DNA from: Sulfitobacter delicatus
Lineage (GTDB): Bacteria > Pseudomonadota > Alphaproteobacteria > Rhodobacterales > Rhodobacteraceae
Direction of reading: 5' to 3'
NCBI RefSeq assembly: GCF_900102535.1
Contig: NZ_FNBP01000001.1
Span: forward strand, 434,001-498,000
Length of the DNA stretch: 64,000 bases
This document shows, piece after piece, positions 20,484 through 29,290 of this stretch. The stretch's first letter is position 1; each line of letters starts with the position of its first letter. Below the pieces are notes generated by a model. That model was not told the DNA's origin, ran no database searches, and worked only from the letters and a program-made list of their open reading frames with translations. Both the position numbers and the translations under genes were made by a program.

Positions 20484-20882
20484 ATGAAGACCGTTCTCGT
20501 ATCTGCTGTCGCCCTGATCGATATCGACGGGAGGGTGCTGCTCGCGCAGCGCCCCGAAGGCAAATCCATGGCTGGGCTATGGGAATTCCCCGGCGGAAAA
20601 ATTGAGGCAGGCGAGACCCCGGAAGCCGCACTTATCCGCGAGTTGCACGAAGAACTGGGTATTGAGACGTGGGAATCCTGCCTCGCACCTCTAACCTTTG
20701 CCAGCCACAGTTACGATGAATTTCACCTGCTGATGCCGCTTTTTGCCTGTCGCAAATGGGGAGGCGCGCCGATGTCGCGGGAAGGACAGACCCTGAAATG
20801 GGTACGACCGAACCAAATGCGCGACTATCCGATGCCTGCAGCGGATGTGCCGTTGATCCCGATTTTGCGCGACTGGCTTTAA
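20484..20882 (+). CDS. mutT: 8-oxo-dGTP diphosphatase MutT
   Basis: Nudix hydrolase that clears oxidised guanine nucleotides from the pool. Its 132 residues and EFPGGKIEAGETPEAALIRE-LHEELGI Nudix box match MutT, as do the early LLAQRPEGKSMAGLWEFPGG and the final WVRPNQMRDYPMPAADVPLI. The last gene of the PPIase-argJ-mutT run, it is followed by an AT-rich gap. Argument for MutT over other Nudix enzymes: the AGLWEFPGGK context. Confidence 0.95.
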   Translation: MKTVLVSAVALIDIDGRVLLAQRPEGKSMAGLWEFPGGKIEAGETPEAALIRELHEELGIETWESCLAPLTFASHSYDEFHLLMPLFACRKWGGAPMSREGQTLKWVRPNQMRDYPMPAADVPLIPILRDWL

Positions 20883-20927
20883 GCTAACGTTGCAAAAATA
20901 CACTGATATTTCGGATAAATCAGCATA

Positions 20928-20943
20928 TTGATATTTTATTAAC
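20928..20943 (+). promoter_or_regulatory. Possible CtrA-like site before a 40-residue ORF
   Basis: TTGA at 20928-20931, seven bases, then TTAAC at 20939-20943: one mismatch to TTAA-N7-TTAAC. The surrounding gap is AT-rich, so a chance match is quite possible. Confidence 0.25.
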
Positions 20944-21000
20944 CGCTACCGCATCATTTTGAGGCAGATTCAATATCTGAACTGCTGAAAGGATGCCGAC

Positions 21001-21123
21001 ATGCTACGGACTATCACTATCGGAAGTTGTATCTACGTCCAAGGAATCTTCGTGCGAACCCTCGCTGGCGGACGAATGGCGGTCTCGGTTGATGGAAAGA
21101 TCTTTGAGGGTCGCCCTGTCTAA
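21001..21123 (+). CDS. Conserved small protein, 40 residues
   Basis: ATG at 21001 follows AAAGGATGCCGAC, a good ribosome site, and the frame runs 40 codons to TAA. The product (MLRTITIGSCIYVQG to KIFEGRPV) has alternating hydrophobic and polar residues as in a small beta-barrel, and a recurring GR pattern (LAGGRMAVSVDGKIFEGRPV). I recall similar short proteins in other Roseobacter genomes but cannot verify that here. It has no signal peptide. It stands alone between mutT and the lipid kinase, 77 bp after the CtrA-like site start. Function unknown. Confidence 0.7.
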   Translation: MLRTITIGSCIYVQGIFVRTLAGGRMAVSVDGKIFEGRPV

Positions 21124-21217
21124 CTCAGTCTGCTGACTATATTTACCGTTTCCACGTCAGACATATGAACAAATCGCGCCTGCCAGCGTTTCACCCTGAC
21201 CAACGGCAGGGGAAATT

Positions 21218-22135
21218 ATGTCAGTCGAACGCGCCACCGTGATCCTGAACCGTGGTTCAGGCCGTCAGAACGGCGACCACGCCGAAGCCGCCATTCGCAG
21301 CGCCTTTGCGCGGCACGACATCGTTGCCGAATTTATCCGTATCGACAAGTCTACCACCCCACAGGCCGCGACCAGGCGTGCGCTTGCAGCTGAAAGTGGG
21401 ATCATCGCTGTCGCAGGCGGTGACGGTACGATCTCAGGTGTGACTTCCGTGATGATCGGGCAAGATCGTTCGCTTGGTGTCATCCCTCAAGGCACCTTTA
21501 ATTACTTCGCCCGTTCGATGGAGATACCGGACGATCTACAGCAGGCCGTTGATGTCATCGCAGGGGGGCATAGCCGCGCGGTTCACGTCGCCACGATCAA
21601 TAGTCAAACTTTTCTTAACAACGCGAGCATTGGTGCCTATCCGGCCATCCTAAAGACGCGCGAAGGGATCTATCGCCGCTGGGGGCGAAGCCGGATTGCG
21701 GCCTATTGGTCCGTTCTTAAAGCCTTGATCACATTCCGCACCACGCTCAAGCTCACAATCGCCGTCGATGGCGTTGAACGGCGGATACGCACGCCGCTTG
21801 TCTTCGCCGTGAACAACGCCTTTCAACTCGATCAGATGGGACTCGACGGGCAGGACTGTATCGCGCGCGGGGATATGGTTCTTCTGGTCGCGCCGGATAC
21901 TTACCGCTTTGGCCTGTTACGCCATGCCATTGCTCTGGCGACCGGCTTTGCCCGGCCCAAGACCGATTATGAAATGCTCTGTGGCAAAGAGATTGAAATC
22001 CACATCGGCCGTAAGAAGCGCTCGGTGGCACGGGACGGCGAGATTTCGGTCATGCAGGGGCCGTACCGACTTAGCCGCGCCACCGCGCCCTTGCGGATCT
22101 TCGTTCCTGAAGAGGCGAAGGAGGGTGTCAGATGA
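21218..22135 (+). CDS. Diacylglycerol/lipid kinase family protein
   Basis: A 305-residue member of the DAGK-catalytic (YegS/LCB5) family that phosphorylates lipid alcohols with ATP. The nucleotide-binding GGDGTISGV is at about 67-75, NRGSG near the N-terminus, and GVIPQGTFNYFARSMEIP at 87-104, with F where many family members have N-D. The substrate cannot be told from sequence. ATG at 21218 has AGGGGAAATT upstream. The next gene overlaps by 4 bp and is a phosphoesterase, a pairing that suggests a joint role in lipid or phosphate-ester turnover. Confidence 0.9.
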   Translation: MSVERATVILNRGSGRQNGDHAEAAIRSAFARHDIVAEFIRIDKSTTPQAATRRALAAESGIIAVAGGDGTISGVTSVMIGQDRSLGVIPQGTFNYFARSMEIPDDLQQAVDVIAGGHSRAVHVATINSQTFLNNASIGAYPAILKTREGIYRRWGRSRIAAYWSVLKALITFRTTLKLTIAVDGVERRIRTPLVFAVNNAFQLDQMGLDGQDCIARGDMVLLVAPDTYRFGLLRHAIALATGFARPKTDYEMLCGKEIEIHIGRKKRSVARDGEISVMQGPYRLSRATAPLRIFVPEEAKEGVR

Positions 22136-22938
22136 GCCGGCTCATTCACCTATCCGACCTTCATTTCGGCAAGGATCGACCGGACCTGATCGTTCCCCTG
22201 CTCGACGCCGTAAACGGGTATGCCCCGGATCTGGTGATCATCTCCGGCGACCTGACCCAGCGAGCGCGGGAAAAGGAGTACCGGGCCGCCCGGGCCTTCA
22301 TTGACCGGGTGAGCGCGCCGGTGCTCTGCGTGCCGGGAAACCACGATATCCCGTTTCACCGCCCCTTCACGCGGTTCTTCGCGCCCTGGCGCTATTACAG
22401 GCATTGGATTGCGCGCAATCTAACCCCAGTGCACCAAAGCGGCGATTATATAGCTGTGGGAATAAACACCGTAGATCGGTTCAAATGGCAGACTGGACGC
22501 CTCAGCGCCCGCCGCCTGCGCCGGGCTTGCAACGCGCTATCTGCTGGTCCGGAAGCGGCCTTGCGCATTGCCGTTTGTCATCACCCGCTGGACCATCCCA
22601 ACACCACCAAAAAACGTCCGATCCCCGGCGCGCGGCGTGCCTTGCGTCGGTTGCTGAACTGCGGGGCGGACCTCATCCTCTCCGGACATTTGCATATCTG
22701 GCACGCAGGCACCTTTGCCCATGTCGCCGCGGATCAGGAGGGGCATCGGGCCATCCAATTGCATGCGGGCACAAGCCTATCGTCGCGACAGCGGGGCGAG
22801 CCGAATGATTTCAATCTGATCGATGTATCGCCGCTCCAACTCGATGTGGCGCGGATCACTTACGACGATACCAAAGGGCAGTTCACAAAAGCAGAGGCCC
22901 GGCATTTCGACCGGGCCTCTGGAGAATTCATTTTGTAA
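22132..22938 (+). CDS. Metallophosphoesterase (calcineurin-like, CpdA-type)
   Basis: A 268-residue dinuclear-metal phosphoesterase. The full metal motif set is visible in order: SDLHFG (DxH), SGDLTQRAREKEY (GDxx), PGNHDIPF (GNHD), VCHHPL (H) and LSGHLHIWH (GHxH). Class III enzymes of this shape include cAMP phosphodiesterase CpdA, but specificity is not provable here. Its start overlaps the lipid kinase stop. Its 3' coding end contains an inverted repeat that can act as terminator. Confidence 0.93.
   Translation: MSRLIHLSDLHFGKDRPDLIVPLLDAVNGYAPDLVIISGDLTQRAREKEYRAARAFIDRVSAPVLCVPGNHDIPFHRPFTRFFAPWRYYRHWIARNLTPVHQSGDYIAVGINTVDRFKWQTGRLSARRLRRACNALSAGPEAALRIAVCHHPLDHPNTTKKRPIPGARRALRRLLNCGADLILSGHLHIWHAGTFAHVAADQEGHRAIQLHAGTSLSSRQRGEPNDFNLIDVSPLQLDVARITYDDTKGQFTKAEARHFDRASGEFIL
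22893..22920. terminator. Terminator hairpin embedded in the end of a coding region
   Basis: AGAGGCCCGG (22893-22902) and CCGGGCCTCT (22911-22920) pair perfectly over 10 bp with an 8-nt loop, 18 bp before the metallophosphoesterase stop. A T-rich stretch follows at about 22929-22935. The convergent infB stop lies 29 bp further on, so the element could serve both directions. Confidence 0.6.
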
Positions 22939-22948
22939 GCGCCGTGGC

Positions 22949-25420
22949 TTAGGCCAGCGTGCGGGTCACTTCTTCGCGCTCGAAGATTTCGATCACATCG
23001 TCAGGGCGGATGTCCTCGTAATTCTCAAACGCCATGCCGCATTCCTGACCGGACTGCACTTCGGGCACTTCGTCCTTAAAGCGCTTGAGCGTCTTGAGCG
23101 TGCCTTCGTGGATCACCACGTTGTCGCGCAGCAGACGCACACCGGCGGAGCGGCGTGCCACACCTTCGGTAACCAAGCAGCCCGCAACCTTGCCGACGCC
23201 CGTGACCTTGAAGACTTCTTTGATATTCGCATACCCGATAAAGTTCTCTTTGATCTCGTTGCTGAGCAAGCCAGACGCCGCGGCTTTCACATCGTCAACC
23301 AAGTCATAGATGACCGAGTAATAGCGGATCTCGACACCCTTTTGGTTGGCCGTGTTCCGCGCCGAGGCATTGGCACGGACGTTGAAGCCCATGATCGGTG
23401 CGCCGGAGGCTTCGGCAAGGCCGACATCCGTCTCGGTGATCGCGCCCACACCAGAGTGCAGAACCCGAACGCGGACTTCGTCGTTGCCGATTTTCTCCAT
23501 CGCCTGAACGATCGCTTCGGCAGAGCCCTGCACGTCGGCTTTGACCAAGATCGGCAGCTCGCTGACGTCTTCGTTTGCCTTGGCATTGGCCATGAGCTGT
23601 TCCAGCGTCGTGGCAGCACCGGCAGCGGCACGTTTGTCCTTGGCGGCGTTGGCGCGGTATTCTGCGATCTCGCGGGCCTGCGCTTCTGTTTCGGTCACGT
23701 TCAAGACGTCACCGGCCTCTGGCGTGCCGTTGATGCCAAGCACCTCAACCGGCACGGATGGGCCAGCTTCTTTGACGCGCTCGCCTTGGTCGTTGATCAG
23801 CGCACGGACTTTACCGTACTGCTCACCCACAACAAAGATATCACCCTGACGCAGCGTGCCGTTCTGAACCAGAACAGTCGCAACAGGGCCGCGACCCACG
23901 TCAAGCTGCGCTTCGATCACCGCACCGACAGCGGCCCGATCGGGGTTCGCCTTGAGTTCGAGGATCTCGGACTGCAGTGCAATCGCTTCGAGTAATTCGT
24001 CGAGACCTTGGCCGGTCGCCGCCGAAACTTCGACGTCCTGCACATCACCGGACATCTTTTCGACGATGACTTCGTGCTGCAGCAAGTCTGTACGGACTTT
24101 ATCGGGGTTCGCAGCAGGCTTATCGATTTTGTTGATCGCCACGATCATCGGCACTTTGGCCGCTTTCGCGTGGGCAATCGCCTCAATCGTCTGCGGCATC
24201 ACAGCGTCATCCGCCGCAACCACCAGAACCACGATGTCCGTTACCTGAGCCCCGCGCGAACGCATGGAGGTAAAGGCCGCGTGGCCAGGGGTGTCGAGGA
24301 AGGACAGTACCGCACCATTGTCGGTCGTGACCTGATAGGCACCGATGTGCTGGGTGATGCCACCGGCTTCGCCAGCAACCACTTTCGCATTCCGGATCGC
24401 GTCGAGCAGCGATGTTTTGCCGTGGTCGACGTGGCCCATGATCGTGATGACCGGGGGTCGACCTTGCAGGTCTTCGGGCTTGTCTTCGATCTCTTTAATG
24501 ACATCTTCGACGTCAGAGTCGCTGACACGCACAACCTTGTGGCCGAACTCTTCGATGATGAGTTCCGCAGTATCCGCGTCGATGGTTTCGTTCTGAGTCA
24601 CCATCATGCCGTTCTGCATCAGCGCTTTAACGACAGCGCCAGTCTTTTCGGCCATGCGGTTGGCAAGCTCGGACACGACAATCGCCGGGGGCAGATTGAC
24701 ATTGCGCACAATCTTCTCGCGCTCAACCTGACCACCCATCGCTTTTTGACGCGCACGCTCTTGCTTACGCTTCATCTGCGCCATGGACCGCTGACGGCCA
24801 CCTTCGCCACCGGCGAGGGCCTGATTCACGGTCAGCTTGCCGGAGCGACGGCTGTCGCCACCCTTGCTACGCTTCTTGGTGTCGTCGCGGTCACGCTCAG
24901 TCTTGCGCGGCGTCGCGGCGGGCAAAGGCTTGTTGCTCTGCTCACGCACGGCGGCAGGCTCAGCAGGCGCGACTGCAGCCGCTTCGGCCTCGGCCTTCTC
25001 TGCCTTGCGGCGCGCATCTTCCTCGGCCTTGGCCTTGAGGCTTTCCTCGCGCTCACGCTCTTCGCGTTCTTTGGCTTCGATCTCGGCCCGGCGGCGCTCA
25101 CGCTCTTCGGCGCGGGCCTTTTCCTCGGCCTCACGTGCGGCAGCTTCCTCAACCTCGCGGGCTTTGGCGGCCTGCACGGCCTTCAGACGACGCTCCATCT
25201 CGGCATCGGTGATGCCTGCGGGGCGCTTCTTGGGATCGCCAATCGGCCCGGCACCCGGCCCGGTTGGTTTCTGGCCACCCGGCTTGGGCACCACAACACG
25301 CTTGCGCTTGGTTTCGACCACAACGTTCTTGGTCCGCCCGTGGCTAAAGCTTTGCTTTACATTCCCCGGACGTGCGCCGCCGCGCAGACCCAATGTTTTC
25401 TTGCCGTCACTATCGCTCAT
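22949..25420 (-). CDS. infB: Translation initiation factor IF-2
   Basis: GTPase that places initiator tRNA on the 30S subunit. The 823 residues contain a long charged N-terminal region (Lys/Glu/Ala-rich, about 90-220), then the G domain: [14 protein letters not shown] (G1), DTPGHAAF (G3) and NKIDKP (G4). These are followed by domains II-IV ending [31 protein letters not shown] near the N-terminus is typical of alphaproteobacterial IF2. It is the last gene of rimP-nusA-ylxR-infB, 9 bp after the ylxR stop. Confidence 0.99.
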   Translation of the reverse strand: MSDSDGKKTLGLRGGARPGNVKQSFSHGRTKNVVVETKRKRVVVPKPGGQKPTGPGAGPIGDPKKRPAGITDAEMERRLKAVQAAKAREVEEAAAREAEEKARAEERERRRAEIEAKEREEREREESLKAKAEEDARRKAEKAEAEAAAVAPAEPAAVREQSNKPLPAATPRKTERDRDDTKKRSKGGDSRRSGKLTVNQALAGGEGGRQRSMAQMKRKQERARQKAMGGQVEREKIVRNVNLPPAIVVSELANRMAEKTGAVVKALMQNGMMVTQNETIDADTAELIIEEFGHKVVRVSDSDVEDVIKEIEDKPEDLQGRPPVITIMGHVDHGKTSLLDAIRNAKVVAGEAGGITQHIGAYQVTTDNGAVLSFLDTPGHAAFTSMRSRGAQVTDIVVLVVAADDAVMPQTIEAIAHAKAAKVPMIVAINKIDKPAANPDKVRTDLLQHEVIVEKMSGDVQDVEVSAATGQGLDELLEAIALQSEILELKANPDRAAVGAVIEAQLDVGRGPVATVLVQNGTLRQGDIFVVGEQYGKVRALINDQGERVKEAGPSVPVEVLGINGTPEAGDVLNVTETEAQAREIAEYRANAAKDKRAAAGAATTLEQLMANAKANEDVSELPILVKADVQGSAEAIVQAMEKIGNDEVRVRVLHSGVGAITETDVGLAEASGAPIMGFNVRANASARNTANQKGVEIRYYSVIYDLVDDVKAAASGLLSNEIKENFIGYANIKEVFKVTGVGKVAGCLVTEGVARRSAGVRLLRDNVVIHEGTLKTLKRFKDEVPEVQSGQECGMAFENYEDIRPDDVIEIFEREEVTRTLA

Positions 25421-25429
25421 GAAGCTCGT

Positions 25430-26050
25430 CTATCCTTTCGGATGGCCGCTGCCACCCTCGTTTACGCGCACGCCTTTAAGTCGTCCGGCTTCCTCTACAA
25501 CACGTTGCGTGAGTCCGCCAGAGGCGAGCGCCCCATGTATCACAGTTTGGCGACCGAATGCCAAACCCAATTCATCGGCGGTTAACCAACCGATGTAGTG
25601 ACCGTAATGAGGGGTGCTCAGCTTGGACTTACCGCGCCCTGACCCGTCTACGGCCTGTATCAATACTTCGGCCTCTTCGGTTTGCAACCAACCTTTGACC
25701 TTTTCGTAGCCAGCGACCGCCTTGCCTGCCTTGCGCTGGAGCGAGATCAAGTCCACCACCCGGCGCGCCAATTGTTGCTCGACTTCGTCGATCAACCCTT
25801 CTGGCAGCGTGACCGGCTGTTTTGCCGACCGAGCAAAGGCCTTTTTCTTTACCGCAGTTTCCAGCGCGGCGCGGTCTGCCGAGACATAGATGCCCCGGCC
25901 CGGCAGTTTACCCAAAATATCTGGGTAAACCTGATTGTCCGGGCCGATCACAAAGCGGATCAACCCGTGCTTTGGCTGCACGTCGCCCGTGGCAATGCAC
26001 TTACGTTCTGGACCAGTCTGCTGGTCATTCGAAGCGCCACCGCGTCCCAT
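25430..26050 (-). CDS. ylxR: YlxR (DUF448) - L7Ae-like fusion RNA-binding protein
   Basis: A 206-residue fusion of two RNA-associated domains. Residues 10-75 are YlxR/DUF448 with ERKCIATGDV and the RGIYVSAD segment. The C-terminal half resembles a ribosomal L7Ae/L30e fold (LISLQRKAGKAVAGYEKV about 100-117, then IGWLTADELGLAFGRQTVIHGAL). Such fusions are usual in alphaproteobacteria. Standalone YlxR modulates RNase P in some bacteria, but for the fusion the role is unproven. ATG at 26050 is used; the codon two before it is TTG. It lies 20 bp after nusA. Confidence 0.92.
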   Translation of the reverse strand: MGRGGASNDQQTGPERKCIATGDVQPKHGLIRFVIGPDNQVYPDILGKLPGRGIYVSADRAALETAVKKKAFARSAKQPVTLPEGLIDEVEQQLARRVVDLISLQRKAGKAVAGYEKVKGWLQTEEAEVLIQAVDGSGRGKSKLSTPHYGHYIGWLTADELGLAFGRQTVIHGALASGGLTQRVVEEAGRLKGVRVNEGGSGHPKG

Positions 26051-26070
26051 GTGCAACCCCCGAGGCCCGA

Positions 26071-27699
26071 TTAGGCCTCGGCCTCCTCGGCGTTCTCGCC
26101 GTCTGTTTCTGCGTCGTCTTCGTCCGCATCGCCTTCAAGCTCGGTCGGATCGACCCAGCCCAGCATGACGCGGGCGGTCATGATCATGGTTTGCGCCTCT
26201 TCGAGAGTGATCTCGAAAGGCTCAAGCGCGCCATCGTCTTTGACCCGCTCGCCGTTCACGGTTGTCCAGCCACCGGCCAGTTCCCAATCCGCACAGGTCG
26301 CGAAGTCTTCGAGCGTTTTGACGTCGTCTTTGGCCAGCGCTTCTATCATTTGGGGGGTCAGACCCTCAAATTCAACCAGGCTGTCTTCGACACCGAGCGC
26401 ACGGGCGTTGTCCAGCGCGGCTTTGTTCTGCGCTTCGAGCACATCGCGGGCACGGGCCTGCAACTCGCCAGCGGTGTCTTCGTCCACACCGTCGATGACC
26501 AGCAGTTCGTCGACTTCGACGTAAGCCACTTCTTCGAGATTGGTGAATCCTTCGGAAACCAAAAGCTGGGCAAAGAATTCGTCCAGATCAAGGTTGTCCA
26601 TGAACAGCTTGGTGCGCAGTTCAAACTCGGCCTGACGGCGCTGGCTTTCCTGCTCTTCGGTCATGATGTCGATGTCGAGACCGGTGAGCTGGCTCGCCAA
26701 GCGCACGTTTTGACCACGACGGCCAATCGCGAGCGACAGCTGCTCTTCGGGCACGACGACTTCGATCTTGCCGGCCTCTTCGTCCAGAACCACTTTCGAC
26801 ACTTCAGCAGGCTGGAGCGCGTTCACGAGGAAGGTTGGCTGGTCTTCATTCCACGGAATGATGTCGATCTTTTCGCCCTGAAGTTCGTTCACAACGGCCT
26901 GCACGCGGCTGCCGCGCATACCAACACAGGCACCGACGGGGTCGATGGAACCGTCATGCGAAATCACAGCGATCTTGGCACGCGAACCGGGGTCACGGGC
27001 GACGGCTTTGATCTCGATGATGCCGTCATAAATCTCCGGCACTTCCATCTTGAACAGCTCGGCCATGAACTCAGGCGCGGTGCGGCTCAGGAAAATCTGC
27101 GGGCCGCGCTGCTCGCGGCGCACGTCTTTGATGTAGACGCGGATACGGTCGTTCGGGCGATAGCTTTCGCGGCCGATCTTCTCGTTCCGGCGCAGGATCG
27201 CTTCGCCAGCGCCCACATCGACGATAACGTTGCCATATTCTTCGCGCTTGACCAGACCGTTGATGATCGTGCCGGCGCGGTCTTTGAACTCTTCGAACTG
27301 GCGGTCACGCTCAGCTTCGCGGACCTTTTGCAAGATCACCTGCTTGGCCGACTGGGCCGCGATCCGGCCCATCTCAACCGGGGGCACTTCTTCGACGTAA
27401 GTGTCACCGACCTTTGGGTCTGCCATATACTGCTTGGCCTGCTCCACGGTGAACTCAGCCTGATAGTTCTCAAGCTCTTCATCCTCGACCACGGTACGGA
27501 CGCGGGTGAATGTCGCCTTGCCGGTCTTGCGGTCAATGTCGACGCGGATGTCCATCTCGGCGCCGTAGCGGGACTTGGCGGCGCGGGCGAGGGATTCTTC
27601 CATCGCTTCGACGACCAGACCGGGGTCGATCATCTTTTCGCGCGCAACTGCCTCGGCGGTTTGCAACAGCTCAAGCTGGTTTGCAGATGTAATGGCCAT
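26071..27699 (-). CDS. nusA: Transcription termination/antitermination factor NusA
   Basis: Binds RNA polymerase and nascent RNA to control pausing, termination and antitermination. The 542 residues hold an N-terminal RNAP-binding domain ([31 protein letters not shown]), S1 domain, tandem KH domains ([47 protein letters not shown]) and two C-terminal acidic repeats of helix-hairpin type. The tail is acidic ([25 protein letters not shown]). The start shares one base with the rimP stop (TAATG), a sign of coupling. NusA may itself act on the leader described at 28315-28420. Confidence 0.99.
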   Translation of the reverse strand: MAITSANQLELLQTAEAVAREKMIDPGLVVEAMEESLARAAKSRYGAEMDIRVDIDRKTGKATFTRVRTVVEDEELENYQAEFTVEQAKQYMADPKVGDTYVEEVPPVEMGRIAAQSAKQVILQKVREAERDRQFEEFKDRAGTIINGLVKREEYGNVIVDVGAGEAILRRNEKIGRESYRPNDRIRVYIKDVRREQRGPQIFLSRTAPEFMAELFKMEVPEIYDGIIEIKAVARDPGSRAKIAVISHDGSIDPVGACVGMRGSRVQAVVNELQGEKIDIIPWNEDQPTFLVNALQPAEVSKVVLDEEAGKIEVVVPEEQLSLAIGRRGQNVRLASQLTGLDIDIMTEEQESQRRQAEFELRTKLFMDNLDLDEFFAQLLVSEGFTNLEEVAYVEVDELLVIDGVDEDTAGELQARARDVLEAQNKAALDNARALGVEDSLVEFEGLTPQMIEALAKDDVKTLEDFATCADWELAGGWTTVNGERVKDDGALEPFEITLEEAQTMIMTARVMLGWVDPTELEGDADEDDAETDGENAEEAEA

Positions 27700-28277
27700 T
27701 AGGTGTCTCCCTCAGCAGACTCTTCAGTCTCGATATCATCAAATTCGTTTTCGTCGATCGCGCCGGACGCTTTGCGCTGCCGCAGCATTTCTTTGATCAG
27801 GTCGTCGGTCAGCACCAGCTTGGCGTCGCTCAGCCAGTCGAACTGGAGGCCAATGGTGCCTTCTTCGACGTTGATCAGCACTTCGCCGCCTTCAACGCCC
27901 GCCAGCTCGCCCTTAAAGCGGCGGCGGCCATCGATCAGCTCAGTTGTTTCAATTTTAGCTTCATAGCCCTCGAAAGCATCGAAATCCTTAAGCCGCGTCA
28001 GCGGGCGGTCGATACCGGGGCTGGACACTTCAAGCGCGTATTCGTCAAGGATCGGGTCCTCGACATCGAGAACCGCGCCGATGGCTTGGGAAATCTTGGC
28101 GCATTCGTCCACTTCGATCCCGCCGTCAGGCCGGTCGGCCATGACTTGCAGGATGGTGGATTTGCCCGACATCAGACGGACGCGCACCAGTTCAAAGCCC
28201 ATGTCCTCGATCACCGGTGTGATGATCTCGGCCAGTCGGCGGTCAATGGCGGCTTTGGCAATCAGGTCATTCGACAT
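27699..28277 (-). CDS. rimP: Ribosome maturation factor RimP
   Basis: Needed for 30S subunit assembly. The 192 residues start [25 protein letters not shown] and contain the family pattern [29 protein letters not shown] and [14 protein letters not shown], followed by the Sm-like C-terminal part. The start is supported by TTGGAAGTCTC before ATG. It is the first protein gene of the operon. A short leader with terminator lies directly upstream. Confidence 0.98.
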   Translation of the reverse strand: MSNDLIAKAAIDRRLAEIITPVIEDMGFELVRVRLMSGKSTILQVMADRPDGGIEVDECAKISQAIGAVLDVEDPILDEYALEVSSPGIDRPLTRLKDFDAFEGYEAKIETTELIDGRRRFKGELAGVEGGEVLINVEEGTIGLQFDWLSDAKLVLTDDLIKEMLRQRKASGAIDENEFDDIETEESAEGDT

Positions 28278-28314
28278 GAGACTTCCAATTTATCTGGCAA
28301 TTTCGTTCAGGCAT

Positions 28315-28337
28315 AAAAAAACGGGCGCGCGGCCCGT
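28315..28337 (-). terminator. Intrinsic terminator upstream of rimP
   Basis: On the minus strand ACGGGC (28337-28332) pairs with GCCCGU (28326-28321) around a 5-nt loop, followed immediately by seven U. The U-tract exists only for minus-strand transcription. It ends 90 bp after the substrate-binding protein stop and 38 bp before rimP. Confidence 0.8.
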
Positions 28338-28385
28338 GTTCAAGATCGGTGGAGCGTTTGGTTTGGACCCGAACGCGCCGCTGTT
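28315..28385 (-). ncRNA. Candidate ~70-nt small RNA or attenuated leader of the rimP operon
   Basis: Between a promoter (-10 at 28397-28392) and a U-tract terminator, the minus strand could give an RNA of about 71 nt. It holds a stem of GGCGCGUU with AACGCUCC (one mismatch, 13-nt loop), an unpaired stretch CACCGAUCUUGAA, then the terminator stem. No open reading frame with a ribosome site is inside. The rimP start lies 38 bp beyond the U-tract, so the RNA may be a free sRNA, or a leader where read-through sets rimP-nusA-infB output. It was found by eye; no RNA family match is claimed. Confidence 0.5.
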
Positions 28386-28391
28386 GGAGGG

Positions 28392-28420
28392 GATATAGGC
28401 CGGAAAGCCCGAAACCGCAA
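28392..28420 (-). promoter_or_regulatory. Predicted sigma-70 promoter before the rimP leader
   Basis: On the minus strand TTGCGG (28420-28415) and TATATC (28397-28392) are 17 bp apart. The predicted start near 28385 lies downstream of the previous gene's stop at 28427 and upstream of an intrinsic terminator. Confidence 0.6.
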
Positions 28421-28426
28421 CCCCTG

Positions 28427-29290
28427 TTAGCCGAACCACCAACGCTCCGGCGCGCGCAGGTTGTCCATCGCGCGCTGCCGACCGGGGTTTGGCGGCTGGC
28501 GCAGGGCCCCTGAAAGCGCCGAGACGCCGCCCGCTGCATCCGCCAGAAGCGTCACATCCGAGCGGTCGCGGAACCGTGGGCGCGCAGGCAAATCCGCTGC
28601 ATCGACAAGCTGTTCCGTCAGCGCCTGCGCCCGAACCTCGCCCGCTGGGATGGAGACCAATTCGACCGCGTCAAACCATCCTGCTGTGCCGTCCTTGTAA
28701 TGCGTCTCGACCCGTTCAGCCAAGACCTGACGACCGGCGGAAAAGCGCCGCAGACGATAGAGGCCGGTCCCGATACCATCGTCGAGCGCATGGGCCGGGC
28801 GGATCACAAAACGCGACTCGGACAGCAAAAGCGGCAGGCCGGGGTTGGGATGGTCCAAACGCAACTGCACGCGGAGCGGACCGCTTGCCGAAATCTCCGC
28901 ATCTGGCAGCAGCGTTTGCAGGCTTGCCACCACATCGCGCGCCGTCAGCGGGCTGCCGTCGTGAAACTGCACATCTCGGCGTAACTCGAACTCCCACTGC
29001 CGCGCCGCTTCGCTGGCCTGCCAGTTTGTCGCCAACTCGCCCTTCAAGATACCGTTGCCCGCCACTTCGGTCAGCGTATCGAAAACCAACCCCTGCCGCG
29101 CCACCTGCATGAACAGCCCATCGCCAGCCGTCCACGTATCCTCTCGCGAAGCCCCCGAAAGCGCTAGGCGCAGCCGACCACCCCGCCGTGGCGGCTCCCC
29201 CGCGCCCGCACCTGTCGCCGCCAGCAGCGCCGCCGCCGCACCGGTGGTAAAGAGCGCCCGGCGATCCAAAAGGGAATTGCGCGCGGTCAT
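28427..29290 (-). CDS. Shortened SBP_bac_5-type solute-binding protein
   Basis: A 287-residue secreted protein related to oligopeptide/nickel ABC binding proteins, but little over half their usual ~500 residues. A twin-arginine-like leader (LLDRRALFTTGAAAALLAATG) suggests Tat export. Family features remain in the first 200 residues: FDTLTEV, GELATNWQ, FELRRDVQFHDGSPLTARDVVASL and GTGLYRLRRF. The end, MDNLRAPERWWFG, looks like the normal family C-terminus, so the middle lobe appears deleted rather than the gene being cut. No permease or ATPase is nearby. It overlaps pip by 4 bp. Confidence 0.8.
   Translation of the reverse strand: MTARNSLLDRRALFTTGAAAALLAATGAGAGEPPRRGGRLRLALSGASREDTWTAGDGLFMQVARQGLVFDTLTEVAGNGILKGELATNWQASEAARQWEFELRRDVQFHDGSPLTARDVVASLQTLLPDAEISASGPLRVQLRLDHPNPGLPLLLSESRFVIRPAHALDDGIGTGLYRLRRFSAGRQVLAERVETHYKDGTAGWFDAVELVSIPAGEVRAQALTEQLVDAADLPARPRFRDRSDVTLLADAAGGVSALSGALRQPPNPGRQRAMDNLRAPERWWFG

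Noticed and set aside
28267..28314. A 15-codon frame starting right after the rimP-leader U-tract and overlapping the rimP start
   Set aside because: It has no ribosome site (U-tract precedes it) and its start is within the terminator tail.
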